Below, in pieces: positions 11,642-22,855 of a DNA stretch of 64,000 nucleotides; positions within the stretch are counted from its first letter, which is position 1, and every line of letters begins with the position of its first letter. Where the stretch lies: positions 1,919,771 to 1,983,770 of the forward strand of contig JAJEKV010000126.1 of assembly GCA_021234155.1 (NCBI GenBank), read 5' to 3'. Source of the stretch: Isoetes taiwanensis. Lineage: Eukaryota > Streptophyta > Lycopodiopsida > Isoetales > Isoetaceae. The notes under the pieces were generated by a model. It saw nothing but the letters and a program-made list of their open reading frames with translations, had not been told where the DNA came from and did no database searches. Made by a program: the position numbers and the translations under genes.

Positions 11642-12510
11642 TTCTATGTGTAGTTAAGATTAATCTACGCATGCAACCTATGCTAGGTATGGGTCGCATG
11701 CGTTGTTACCGATGATGAGACCACTACGGTGATCTCTAGGGCGTGGTGTAATGTCAATGTAGGCATGACCGCGTTTCCGCTTGGACGAGTGGAAGGTAGA
11801 TTAGAAAGTCTACTTCTGTTCCACGGAAGTAGACGACCTCGAGAGAAAGGTGGTCATTGAGGAATGCATTGATAGGAAAGGCACCTTTAGCCCCATATAT
11901 GCTTTGATAGGAGGAATCTATCCTTCACGCCCCATATACGGGAAGGATATCCTCCACGCTGGGCAACTAGAGGTGTAGGCATGAGCGGCATATAGGCATG
12001 ATAGGACGCTGTCTCCACGGCCACGATGGAAGAATCATCCTCTTCCTACGCCTAGCCATGCATTCATGTAGATAGGTGGGGTGGTATCACCATATAACCA
12101 AAATTTTATTAATAATTAAATGGTACTAACGTAGTGTCGACCTGCAGGCCAATAGAGCACTCCGGAGGGCAAGGAGGTCGAGCTACGAAGACTTGCAACA
12201 CAAATTTTGTTGGAATGTGTTGCAAGGAATGAAGAGTACCTCGAACATTAATTATATATATGAAATATTAAAATTTTGATAAATTAAATTGTCGTGATAA
12301 GTAAGTTTTTGAGTAACTGTTTTAACGATGTTATGAATTGATAAGTTAATCCATAAGTTAAGGGCGTAATAACGATTTAAAAATATTACCTGGAGGTAAT
12401 CTTAATAAATGTGTAAGTATTATAGTATATTGTATGCATAAGGTTGATTGCAGGTTAGGAAGATTCCAAGGTGGGGAGACCCACGATGCTGCGGACAGCA
12501 TCATTTCAAA
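11642..12510 (+). other. Chromovirus 3' untranslated region
   Basis: About 870 bp between the chromodomain stop and the polypurine tract, with no open frame of note and an AT-rich stretch at 12240-12430. It lies inside the element, since the LTR starts only at 12521. Confidence 0.6.
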
Positions 12511-12520
12511 GTGGGGAGAA
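12511..12520 (+). promoter_or_regulatory. Polypurine tract
   Basis: The purine run gtggggagaa sits immediately 5' of the LTR start tgtgacgt. This is the expected position of the plus-strand primer. A similar run (ggtggggaga) occurs about 40 bp upstream. Confidence 0.7.
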
Positions 12521-14103
12521 TGTGACGTTCCAAAGATAGTATACGGGCCCCGGGGCGATATCTTTATCTTTTCGTCATGCGTTACATACCACGGACCGGA
12601 CGTGTGTCTGTGACGGCGTGTAGCCCGGGCTAGTAGCCCCTAGGGGGCAACTTGCAAGGTATGTGCATTTGTCATTAATGTGCACATTTACCAATGTGCA
12701 CATTTATTAAGGTGCACACCTTTCCATGTGGGCACACTTTGCCACCTAGCCATTAAAGGCAAGTGGGCCCATTCCCAATTATCCCACATGCCTAAATGGA
12801 TAATTGGAAACCCTAGCCCTAACCCTTGTCTATTTAGGAGGAGAAACCCTAACTTGCCCATTTTTCGTTCCTAGGGTTTTAGAGCTCTGCTTTTGGCTGC
12901 TCCAAGAGCTAAAAGCGCCTCCCCTGCACTGGGTCGAGAGAATTGCACCATTAGTTTCCCTTGATTTGAGCAGTTCAGCAGGATGGTCGAACTCAGGTCA
13001 GGAGGAGCAAGTCAGGATCAGGTATTTAGGCAAATTAATAGCTTAAACCGTCTTTCAGTCATAGAATCAATAGGTTTAGCCTATTAATTTGCCCATAGCA
13101 GCCCTCTAGATCTCTAGTTACCAGACTCTAACTAAAGAACCTAACTCTATGATATAGATTAGATCTAGTTCTTTAGTTCTTCTGTGATGTATATGGATGA
13201 TGTATCTCTATGAACTTCTTGTATTGGGAAGGGGGGTAGAGACCTATAGCTTGGTAGTAGATGCTCCTAGATTAGCCTCTCTAGCACACTGTAGATTCGG
13301 CCTGTGTACAAGAACCACACCTGGTTGTGGGTGAAGGGGCCAGACTGGCTAAGAAGGAGGTTCGTGTTCTGACTCTTGAACGATCCCTCTGGTGTGTAAG
13401 GCCTACTGGGGATCATTGTGACTAGGTCTAATGGCTTGCCACTGAGTGCGGGCAAGGCATGGGCTCGACACCCGTGAAGTGGTGTTCACTTTCCAGTGGG
13501 TTCAGTTGAATAAGGGCAGTGGCCCTCTAGTCACCTTGAGTCAGCACGTAGATCTCTGGAGGGAGCGATCCCTACCTGCCCCATCGGAACTGGGGAGATG
13601 CAACCCAGGAGTAGCCCTTTTGGCTATGCATCCGGCGGGCTACAGTCAGGTCCCAACACTTTTCAGCCTACTCTACAAAGTGTGCACAGGAGGGGCGGAT
13701 GGAGTGGACAACCCTATGCCATGTTCTCATGCCAGCCAAATCCATTGCCATAAATTCTGTCTGCAATGAACTCTGGAGACCCAAGCCGTCAGTCATCCCT
13801 TCGAGTCTGAGCCTTGGGTAGGACCCCTATGCATGATGCTGATCATTGTCTATGCAGATGTTGATGCACCACCCTTCGAGGTGGATATGTGATTATGTTG
13901 TATACTGACATATATGTTTACGCTTCCGCAGCTAGGTAGGCCCTGAGGGAGACGGGGTAAAATGACCCCTTCACTCTTCCCACTGGGACTCGTTACGGGT
14001 GCAGTGATATGTGGAGGGCCCTGTATCAGTATGGAGCTGGTATGGGGGATGAACACCTGTTTGTATACGGTGAGTGCACCGTATACGAGTAGGGGACATC
14101 ACA
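12521..14103 (+). repeat. 3' LTR of the chromovirus, ~1.58 kb
   Basis: Starts tgtgacgt directly after the polypurine tract and ends acatcaca, near-perfect inverted termini with the usual TG...CA. Two partial copies of the same LTR family in the opposite orientation (33706 and 44823) start tgtgacgt, confirming this terminus; they match the 3' ~730 bp of this LTR. Small open frames inside have no recognisable content. A target duplication cannot be tested because the 5' end is missing. Confidence 0.8.
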
Positions 14104-14249
14104 GCAACAGCTTTTATGGCAAGGAAAAGTCGGGACCAGAGTGTTGAATTAATTGATGGCAGATAAGTACATATCTTTATGCAGATAGCATTATTTATGT
14201 AAAGAAATTATTTGAGAATTGTACAGAAAAGAAAGGGCCTTTTTTTTTT

Positions 14250-14307
14250 ATGACAACAATATATGCATGCTATACTTTTATGACAACAATATATGCATGC
14301 TATACTC
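14250..14307. repeat. 30-bp tandem duplication
   Basis: The word atgacaacaatatatgcatg occurs at about 14250 and 14280, followed by the same bases; two copies with a 30-bp period. Confidence 0.9.
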
Positions 14308-15060
14308 CATAGCGAATGAGCTCTTACTTAAATGTTGTTATCTTAAGTGGAATTCATGGCCTATGACTTCCTATATTATATTGCATTATATTAAAATATG
14401 CACTCCACACTGTAATTCCTTGAGTCTTTATCTGCCCCTCATGTGATGACATGTGTATGTAGAATGCAATGACACAGAGCAACAATGAAGTGCTTCGAGC
14501 AAAAAGTAATAGAAAAATAGTCTCAAAGACATAGGAATGGTAATAGTTGTACTTCAAATGTGGTTGACTTATTAGCGCAAGAAAAGTCATTCATAATATT
14601 GTGGTTGTATACGTTGTATTGTGGTATCCAATCATTAAAGAACCTGTGTGTAACAAAGTACATTTACTTCTCTTCTTGGAACACGTTGCCATACAATGCA
14701 GTTCGTGGATACTTGCTTTGTTTAATCCCTGTAAAATATATGGGGTAGTAGAAGTAGGAGCGAAATGGTTCAGTGTATTGTAGACTTTGCATTTTGCAAT
14801 GTTGCTTGCTGATAAGTTGTGTTAGATTGGTTACAACTACAACATATTCCCTCACATTTTTTTCACTCACACTAATTAAACAACTTCAGTTCTGATTCCA
14901 ACATTAGATGCTTCTCATTCTAGGAATAATAACAAATATGCCTATCCAGACCCATATTTCTTAGAGATATGTGCCTACATCATTTCACGCCAACCTGCAT
15001 CATCTTTTCCAAGTATTTCGCAATTTCATAGCATTGACTGTTACACAATCTACATACTTC

Positions 15061-15200
15061 CGTAGTACATTTTGCTTTAGTCTATGCATTATTCGATGGA
15101 CATATGAACCAATAGTTACAGAGAGGCTAACGTAGTACATTTTGCTTTAGTCTATGCATTATTCGATGGACATATGAACCAATAGTTACAGAGAGGCTAA
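15061..15200. repeat. Perfect 70-bp tandem duplication
   Basis: Bases 15061-15130 are repeated identically at 15131-15200, beginning cgtagtacattttgctttag. The lack of differences means the duplication is recent or an assembly artefact. Confidence 0.95.
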
Positions 15201-15576
15201 CCAGTTATCATTTATTTATATTTTTATATTCAATATGCATGTGTAATATTTATATATTCCCCTCTCTGGATCAATGCCTCCAATAAATCCTTCGTTTTAT
15301 TTCTTTTCCACTTATTTAATTTACCTTCTCTTGTATTTCACTTCGTGTTAAAGGGCCTTCGTTGCCTGAGCAACTTGTTTAAATAGAAAATAAGCCTTAT
15401 GTTCACAAAACAAATAGGATTATATTAATCATAAAACATAATCGCTTCATCTGTATAATCGCTTAGTCTGGACCGTTGCTTTATGGAATGTTCCATCTCA
15501 TATTCTATATGGAGCAACCACAACCTTCTCCCCAAAATCAAGATGGGTCAAACCTAAATTTCCATGCCACCCTATG

Positions 15577-15683
15577 AAATTAACACTTGGCAAACAAAGA
15601 AATTAACACTTGGTCAACCAAAGAAATTAACACTTGGCAAACAAAAGTAAGAATAGAATAGAATAGAATAGAATAGAATAGAA
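15577..15683. repeat. ~25-bp repeat (3 copies) followed by (GAATA)n
   Basis: Three copies of 'gaaattaacacttgg' with spacing of about 24-26 bp, followed at 15651-15683 by about six units of gaata. Confidence 0.85.
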
Positions 15684-16443
15684 CAACAGAAGAAAATTGC
15701 ATGCAAGAATGGATATTTGAATCCCATCGAGTTAAATCGGTACCACAATGCCAGATTTAAAGAACCATACTTCGATTTGAAGAATTTTGCTTCAAAAACA
15801 TGGAATTATGTCATTTCTACAGATATTTATATCAGATGCTGCAAGTAAACTCGGAATTAAACTTGAGATTAAACTGAAATGCAAAATTGTGATCTGCATC
15901 ACTTAATCTGTTAAGCAAGAACAATGGCAGCAAAGCTACCAAAAAGAAAGGAAGAAGCAGTTCATGGGGGAATATGCCCTCAAATCTGGCCTATCAATCT
16001 ACTAAAAGAACCGTGTATAAGGATGGCAAAATCGTGCAAAACCATGCAGAACCCTGCAAAACCCTAATGGCGATTCTAACATCACAACTCCCTTTTTGAA
16101 AGGTTTATACAGAATGCCATGTCATGAATCCAGCAAAGTGCTAATAGTAACTTGCAACCCTCGCCAAAAGTTGAGAGCCCAAATTTAATCATGTCGAAGC
16201 TGCTGCTTTTGCCCAAATAATCGATTCCCAGAACATAACCAAAAGCAGAACGACGGAAGAAGGGGCTGAATGGTCATTACTTTGCTTGAGAGGATTTTAG
16301 TGCTTCCCCTACCCTAACCACAAACATCTATCAACTCATCTATGGTGCCAGCATACAAATTCACTCCAATTTTTTCCCTCCCTTTCCTCGTCTGTCTCTT
16401 AAGATTTCCAGCAACTTCCCCAAAGCTTGAAAGAAGAGGACAT

Positions 16444-16577
16444 AATCGACTTTACTGTGGCAAACTTGCTTGCAAGAGCAAAAGCAGAAACAAACCAAAG
16501 AAGAGGGCAGAATCGACTTTACTGTGGCAAAATTGCTTGCAAGAGCAAAAGCAGAAACAAACCTAGACTATGGCTTA
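16444..16577. repeat. 67-bp tandem duplication
   Basis: The word aatcgactttactgtggcaa recurs at 16444 and 16511, and the following 'gcttgcaagagcaaaagcag' is also shared. Two near-identical copies of 67 bp. Confidence 0.9.
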
Positions 16578-17280
16578 CCTGCAGCCGGGCATGATGTTTA
16601 TACCTGCGCCATGCCGACCATCTTACCAGAGCGCCTACGTGCTGCATCCCAATCGACAACTGGAGCAGACCATTGCCTCCATGATTCGGCATCCCCTTCG
16701 TCACGTTTTCTCCTACAAAAACTTCGACTTCACATTCCAGCATCACAATTCTACCTATAACTATACGAATACATCCCATTGACCTTCAAAAATCTTGAGT
16801 AATATTATACGCATTCCACAGTTTTTTAACCTTATTGCATCACCGTTATACAATGAAACTATATTTGGAAGATGTTAATCCTATTTCTCTTTTGCATGTC
16901 ATGCCTTTAGTACATCAAATGCTTGTAGTTAGATTTATACTCTCCACATTGGAACCTTATGGTTGATGGATGCTCTAGTGTATTCCCAGCCGCAGGATGC
17001 AAGAATATTCCCTCTAGGAGCACGTCATTCAGAGATGGGGTCAAACGCTTAGTTGGCCCTATTCTTTAGGGCCCTTGTTGCAGAAGCAATTAATATTGCA
17101 TTGACCCCAGATTAGAAGAGGGCCTGAAATAGGCAGCAATCTGAAAATAGAAGAAAGGCTAAGATAAACTTTCTATGTTTGCTACCACAAACCTGAGGCA
17201 CACGTTTGCAGCCACCAAAAAGGGTTGCACCAACTGAACTCCCTACCTTCTGCTGCGTCCACCAGGCTGCTGCAACTACA

Positions 17281-17400
17281 AGTGAAATGAAGAAACAGAC
17301 TGGGGGATTCGAACCCCCTGCGCAATGCGCAGCTCCAAGCAATCTGCCCGCCCTTAAAGGGCAGGGGCTATTCCCATGCACATGCACATGCAATCACACC
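17281..17400 (-). mobile_element. Possible tRNA-derived SINE
   Basis: On the minus strand the word gggggttcgaatccccc matches a tRNA T-arm and a polymerase III B box (GTTCGAATC) and can pair with itself. It follows 'gcttggagctgcgcattgcg', a configuration seen in plant SINEs. I cannot find a clean A box or fold a full cloverleaf, so this is not a functional tRNA. The 3' end is not defined. Confidence 0.35.
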
Positions 17401-18025
17401 ATGCTTTTCCCTTTATTTTTTTAGTTTTTCAGTTCTTTTTTCCACAGGCAATCATATGAAGCCACAAAAACACACCAATCTGGTTTTTCCAATCAGAAAC
17501 ACACTTTTTTTTCTCACCTGCAATCCATTTTCACATCCCTTTTGCATTTTTTATTTCCTTTTCTGATGCATAACACCCGTAGCACACAAAGCACACACAG
17601 AAAGAGAGCTAAGCAAAGAATCATACAAGCATACTAGTATCTAGTTGTTGTCATAACAGCATTGTTTTTTGCAACACAAACCATTAACATCCAACATATA
17701 AAAATTAAATCCCCCAACACATAACAACCATTGACATTAACAACCAACACATAACTACCATTGACATTAATTAACACAACCATTGGGTCCAACACATTTA
17801 AATTAAAATCCCCCTTAAACCCCTAATAACCTTATCGGGTCTTTTTACCTTCCCACACAGAAGATAGTAATTTGAATCAGATTGGCCCTTCTGTTACAAA
17901 ATCTATTAGGAACAATAAAAATCAACTCAATTCAGTTCAATTTTTAGCAGAATTTACAAAGATTCAGGGGAATTTACAAAGATCCCAAGGCATTATGTCG
18001 CTCCCGCCTGGCGCCTTAGGTACGT

Positions 18026-18733
18026 ATGCCACCCAAGAAGAAGAATGGGTCACCAGGTGCGGGTGACCTGCTGGAATATGATGGTGATTCCGCTCACCTG
18101 ATATCTCTGATCAATGAATTAAGTTCAGAGAGCAAGGGGCTGCGATCTGAAGTGGTTGCACTTCGGGAAACGGTTGAAGAATTGGTCGCGCAGAAGGAGA
18201 GGCCGTTGGTGGAACCTAATCCACCAGTAGACTATACAGAGCAAATTCGTACTCTTGAATCCAACCTGGCCAACCTGATTGCAGAAACAACACAAGAACA
18301 AATGAAGCTTCATAGAGAGCATGTTGCATCAGAGCAGGCTGAGGCAGATTCACGGGCAAAGAATTTGAAGATATCCGGCATTAGTGAAGAGGAAGATGAA
18401 AACACATCAGAGGTAATCCAGAAATGTTTCAGGGATACCATGCACCTGCATGAGCCAAATTTTATTTCTGGAAAGAGGCTAGGTAAGCCAGGATACCATA
18501 CACGCCCCATTTTGGTTAGGTTCCCAAGCAAGGAAGCAAGGGATAGGATCATGCTTAACAGGTCAGTCTTGAAAGGAGTGAAAGGAATATGGTTAGATCA
18601 GAATCTGACTCCATCACAAATTGAAATAAGAAAAAGGGAATGGGCAAGAGTGAAAGATGCTAGAAATTCTGGTTATGTTGCCTACTTAGACCAGAATGGC
18701 AAGGCTGTAATCACGAACAGGAAACGTAGTTAG
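18026..18733 (+). CDS. LINE D ORF1 protein, L1-like RNA-binding
   Basis: A frame of 235 codons starting at an ATG with a Lys-rich beginning (PPKKKNG). Residues about 25-115 are rich in Leu and Glu with heptad-like spacing, a coiled coil. The C-terminal half has the L1 ORF1 signature: 'LKISGISEEEDENTSEVIQ', 'GKRLGKPGYHTRPILVRF', then 'LDQNLTPSQIEIRKREW'. That is an RRM plus a C-terminal domain; no CCHC knuckle is present. In L1 elements this protein trimerises and coats the RNA. The stop at 18731 is TAG, and ORF2 continues in the same phase immediately afterwards (see the read-through entry). Confidence 0.8.
   Translation: MPPKKKNGSPGAGDLLEYDGDSAHLISLINELSSESKGLRSEVVALRETVEELVAQKERPLVEPNPPVDYTEQIRTLESNLANLIAETTQEQMKLHREHVASEQAEADSRAKNLKISGISEEEDENTSEVIQKCFRDTMHLHEPNFISGKRLGKPGYHTRPILVRFPSKEARDRIMLNRSVLKGVKGIWLDQNLTPSQIEIRKREWARVKDARNSGYVAYLDQNGKAVITNRKRS
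18731..18733 (+). promoter_or_regulatory. In-frame TAG between ORF1 and ORF2 of LINE D
   Basis: AGT-TAG-GGA-GAT joins the two frames without change of phase. Nine codons separate TAG from the Trp of the endonuclease 'WNAHGL' motif. No in-frame ATG occurs until about 19165, well inside the endonuclease domain, so a conventional start for ORF2 is absent. Read-through is the simplest explanation, but it is inferred. Confidence 0.6.
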
Positions 18734-21700
18734 GGAGATTGGGCCCTGAATGTCAGTCTATGGAATGCTCATGGCTTACATCAAGCCAAGATCAATGCAA
18801 CCTCTAATTGCTGGAACAAAAAGGATATCTTAATCTTTACTGAAACGTGGGAGCACCAATTCCGTTCACTTCCTGACGTGCCTGGATTTGTATTAATAGG
18901 GCATGTATGGAATGAGAAAACTGTTGGAGCAGGCCGAGGTTATGGAGGGATTGCAATATACAGCAGGGAGCACATTGCCTCCAGCTTACAAATTGTTTCG
19001 GAGGACACAAATAGGCAATACCTGTGGCTGAAAATTAAAACAGCTAGCAAGGATATATATGTGGCAGCGTGTTACTTTGCCCCTTTGAATGCCACTCCAT
19101 ACCACAGCAAAACATTTAACAGAGATGATCCTTTTCAGAGGCTTTGTGCAGACACTTTACAATTCATGTTACAGGGTGAAGTTTTCCTCCTTGGAGACTT
19201 CAATGCGCGGACGAGTAGTGAACAGTCAAAAAGGTATGTTGATGTATCTGATGTCCAGATGCAGGAGATTACAGAGCCCTTATTTTGTAGATCCTGGCAC
19301 TATTTGCCATTTGAAAATTGTTAATGGTATATCGAAATTTCCAGACTCTGGAAGTTTCACCTGCATGAATCATTCAGGGGCAAGTACCATTGATTATCTG
19401 CTGGCAGGTAGCTTGGACATGGTCCACTCTTGTCATGTGGGCACAAAGCTGCCTGAGTCAGATCACCTCCCTTTGCATGTCACGTTAAAATCCAACCATG
19501 TTGCCACTGCTGCTGCACGCCTCCCTTTTCATCCTAGACTGAAAGTAAACTATAAATTATGCATGCCATACCGGGTGTTGGTAGAGGAAATGGTCGCCCA
19601 GTTCCATTGGACAGATACGATGGCCATAGATGCCAAGCACTTCACTGATATAATCCGCCAGGCTGCTGGGAAAGTATTTGGTTTCACCAGGCAATTTGTA
19701 AAAGGGAAACCATGTAATTCTTGGTGGGATAACGAGTGCAGAGAAGCAAGGTCTAAGCTGCCCACCGGATGCATAAGGAAACCAAACTGGTATAAAAAGC
19801 TCTTGAGAGCTAAGAAACGCTCATTTATCCAGGCCAGGCAATTGGAGCTCAAAGAGCACTTGAAGGAATCGCCCAAGGCCTTCTGGAACCTGCTGAACAG
19901 AAGGAGTGACCAGCATGTGCTTGATATGGACGATCTGCTAAAAATGGTCCAGGATATTTACGCCAAAAGTAACACTGAAGGGATGCCTTTATTATCTTGG
20001 GATGCTGATCTTTTTTCTGAGGCCGATGTTAGAGAAACTATTTCTGGCATGGAGAACAATAAAGCACATGATTTAGATGGGATATGCATCGAATTGTTTA
20101 AATGGGGAGGAGATGGAACAATTCAAATTCTGACACGCCTGTTGAATATGTGCATCAGACAAGGGCTGCCAACAGAATGGAAGATGAACAGGGTGCACCC
20201 TATTCATAAATCTGGAGATAAGAGCTCAGTACACAATTATAGGACTATCTTGCTTGGCAGTACATTCTCAAAAATCCTTGGTAGTCTGTTGGAGAGTAAG
20301 TTGAATGCATGGGCAGAAGATAACATGAAACGTTCCATATGTCAGGCAGGTTTCCGTGAGGATCATAATACTTTGGATCATGCTGTGACTCTTCGGGTCT
20401 TGGTGGATAAGGCGAAGGCTCCTAATTCAGCACTCTACATAGCATTCATTGATTTTGCTAAAGCGTTTGATACAGTGCCTAGAAAAGGGTTGAGCGATAG
20501 AATGATACAGCTTGGAGTTCCAGAGGAAGTTAGAGCTGCAGTCTCCCAGTTGTATGCAGAAGTATTGGTTACGTTGTCATCTGAAATGGATACAGTGGTT
20601 AAGAACACAATAGGTGTTCGTCAGGGGTGTCCACTTTCTCCGACGTTATTTGGCCTTTTCATAGACGAGCTGGATGAATGGTTCAGGGCACGTTCGCTAG
20701 CAGGGACCAGGTTAAGCTCATATGCTCTTCAATTGTTGTTATACGCAGATGATGTGGTACTGTTGGCCAACCGAAAACATGTGCTTCAATCTCACCTGGA
20801 TCTGCTGGGGCTGTTTTGTGAGGCGAGACAAATGACAGTGAACACTGCTAAATCCAAGATCATGATCTTTGGCACGAGGGATAGGCCAGCGTTTTTCTAT
20901 CAAGGACAGGAAATCGAGGTAGTGGAGAGTTATAAATATTTGGGCATTGATTTTTCTGCGAAGTACACATGGAAAGAATGTATAAAATGGAGAGCTACAG
21001 GGGGGAAAGCGGCATTGTACAGTATGCAAGTCAAATGTTCCAGAATCTCCTTGCATGATTGGGCGCTTAAGAAAAAACTTTTTAAATCCTTGGTTCAACC
21101 AGTGTTGTTGTATGGAGTTCCGGTTTGGGGGCCGACACAGATTGAAGCAGTCCAGAAACTGTTCCTGCGAGAAGAATTGGGCGTCAAAATCCAAATACCG
21201 TATGCAATAATATTAGCTGAGGCAGGTATGTTCCCTTTGGAATTAGAAGCATTATTTCAAACCATCAGTTATGTTAACAGGATACGTGAGCACTCTGATG
21301 ACCGCTTGTCTCATCAAGCTATGATAGCTTCGGAGCAGCAAGGCTGGTTGCATGACGTCATGGATTGGGCAGGCCGGTGGGGGGTGCAGGAGAGTAACTG
21401 GCCATGTTGTAAAGCTGATGCCCGAGCTCTTGTAGAAAGGTTAGCAGTTAGTAGACTGTGGCAGGACCCTGGCAGCAGGATGAAACTTTATCGCCTCAAT
21501 GTGAATTCAATGGGAGAATATAAGCACCAAGAATACTTGTTGGCTGACATTCCGAGATCCATGAAACACCTCATTGCCCGTTACAGGACTTGTTCACACA
21601 GATTAGAAGTGGAAACTGGCAGATGGTCGAAGACTCCAATGGAGGAACGGTTTTGTAAATTGTGTGACACAGGCAGTATTGAGGATGAGAACCATGTGTT

Positions 21701-21851
21701 TATTCACTGTCCGGCATACAGCGATATACGGGCTAGAGTTGATTTCCAGTTTTCTGATTTTCAAACATTATTGTTGTTGCCATCATATAGTTTAGGACTT
21801 TATATCAAAGCGGTGGATGCACACCGTAGTTTCTTGCTTAAGAACAGTTAA
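18734..21851 (+). pseudogene. LINE D ORF2: endonuclease, reverse transcriptase, CCHC
   Basis: Phase 1 runs from 18734 to 19324 and holds the apurinic-type endonuclease blocks WNAHGL, 'IFTETWEH' and 'LLGDFNAR'. Near 19283, in a run of T, the frame shifts and continues to 21851 with 'TIDYLLAGS' and 'ESDHLPL', closing the endonuclease. The reverse transcriptase follows: 'NRVHPIHKSGD', 'QAGFREDHNTLDHAV', 'FIDFAKAFDTVPR', 'GVRQGCPLSPTLFGLFIDEL' and LLLYADDVVLLA around 20735, the catalytic YADD. A CCHC motif, C-x2-C-x8-H-x4-C (CKLCDTGSIEDENHVFIHC), lies near the end. Apart from the single frameshift the protein looks complete. It would nick the target and prime cDNA synthesis there. Confidence 0.85.
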
Positions 21852-21933
21852 GATCTTGTAAATGAGCGCTCCATGGCCTTTTAGGGCCCCAAAGAGCTTG
21901 ATCAAATAAATAAATAAATAAATAAATAAATAT

Positions 21934-22296
21934 TACGTTAGATTTGCCTGCAATGAGCACTCTTTTTCCAAGCATGTAAAGCAGTAACAAAGTCAAATTC
22001 TTCTATTTCGGGCCCTTTTAAGGAGATCCTGGCAAGCTCATCAAGTGTTGTAGTGGGTAACTTATTTTTGAATTTTGTTGTCACCAAGTTTATTCTACAA
22101 AAACCACGCTCACAACTAGTTGTGCTACAACATTGTATCATGTCAACGGTGCCCACTTGCTTCGATGCAAGCGGTGCATGTAATGCGAGCACTATATGAT
22201 GATAAAATGTTTAGGAGATGGTTGTTCAACAACATTTAATAGGGTAGGTGTATATTAAATATAATATTGGCATTCCCTATGTATCAGTAGCTTAGT
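21934..22296. other. Spacer, no gene seen
   Basis: About 360 bp between the LINE D tail and the hexamer microsatellite. A short minus-strand frame here has no recognisable content. Confidence 0.5.
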
Positions 22297-22444
22297 AAAT
22301 AAGAATAAGAATAAGAATAAGAATAAGAATAAGAATAAGAATAAGAATAAGAATAAGAATAAGAATAAGAATAAGAATAAGAATAAGAATAAGAATAAGA
22401 ATGATTTTTTATCGTAGAAAGCCTACTAGTGTCAAATATAACCC
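22297..22444 (-). mobile_element. 3' end of a minus-strand LINE with (TTATTC)n tail
   Basis: The hexamer array at 22297-22402 (aataag on the plus strand) is preceded, in the minus-strand sense, by a short hairpin (gtag, loop, ctac) and the word acgataaaaaatc. LINE F has the same word acgataaaaaatc before its own (ATTCT)n tail. I therefore read this as a 3' terminus with a simple-repeat tail. It may belong to LINE E with the middle deleted, or to another, mostly lost, copy. Confidence 0.5.
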
Positions 22445-22463
22445 AAAAAAAAAAAAAAAAAAT
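22445..22463. repeat. A19 homopolymer
   Basis: Nineteen consecutive A residues on the plus strand. It lacks an upstream polyadenylation signal, so it is not called a retroposon tail. Confidence 0.9.
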
Positions 22464-22855
22464 CCTAAGACTTATGGCTTCCACTGGCCAAAATTATTAT
22501 ATGCCATTTTTTGGATCGGCCATATATCCCAGAGTATTTCATGTGGACCAGGAGTTTTTAATTTGAACAGGATTGTTTGGTTCAATCCTAGGATTTTGTT
22601 GCACATTGATTGTGCTTGTAAACCGTGAGCAAATTTAATAATTGTGGCATTCATCTTCAACGGCTTTCATATGGCAACATTATCTGAGTCATCTGGCAAC
22701 ATTGGCATATTCTATTTTCACGCTCCTCATGGCCCATCTGTATATTTCAATTTTGAGGCCACGTGTGCCAATACGAATGGACACAATTATTCTACGTCTC
22801 CTTATGTGATAACAGGTACTGGTATGGGCTACGGGCAACATGGGCAAGTGAAGGA

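Larger units (their letters stand above)
6890..14103 (+). mobile_element. Ty3/gypsy chromovirus, 5'-incomplete
   Basis: Order on the plus strand is gag, aspartic protease, reverse transcriptase, RNase H, integrase, chromodomain, polypurine tract and 3' LTR. This gene order and the C-terminal chromodomain define a chromovirus of the Ty3/gypsy group. I find no second LTR or primer-binding site upstream, so the 5' LTR was lost or never copied. Gag to RNase H is broken by stops and frameshifts, whereas the integrase frame is open. The left edge near 6890 is a guess based on where gag-like content starts. Confidence 0.85.
14104..17870. other. Intergenic region without recognised genes
   Basis: AT-rich DNA with scattered short frames that look like chance. 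It contains the local duplications and the SINE-like stretch listed separately. Nothing else was recognised on either strand. Confidence 0.5.
17990..21933 (+). mobile_element. LINE D, near full-length, (AAAT)n tail
   Basis: A non-LTR retrotransposon with ORF1, endonuclease, reverse transcriptase and a CCHC motif, followed by a 3' UTR hairpin (ggcc, loop, ggcc at 21875-21888) and a tail of about seven taaa units at 21904-21933. It is the only one of the long LINEs on the plus strand and the only one not bounded by (GA)n. The coding part carries one frameshift near 19283. The 5' edge is uncertain. Confidence 0.85.

Noticed and set aside
12136-12149. gtcgacctgcaggc resembles a cloning-vector polylinker
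   Set aside because: Only 14 bases match and the flanks are ordinary chromovirus 3' UTR, so vector contamination is not supported.
17281-17360. Functional tRNA gene on the minus strand
   Set aside because: Only the T-arm-like word is present; acceptor, D-arm and anticodon arm cannot be drawn.
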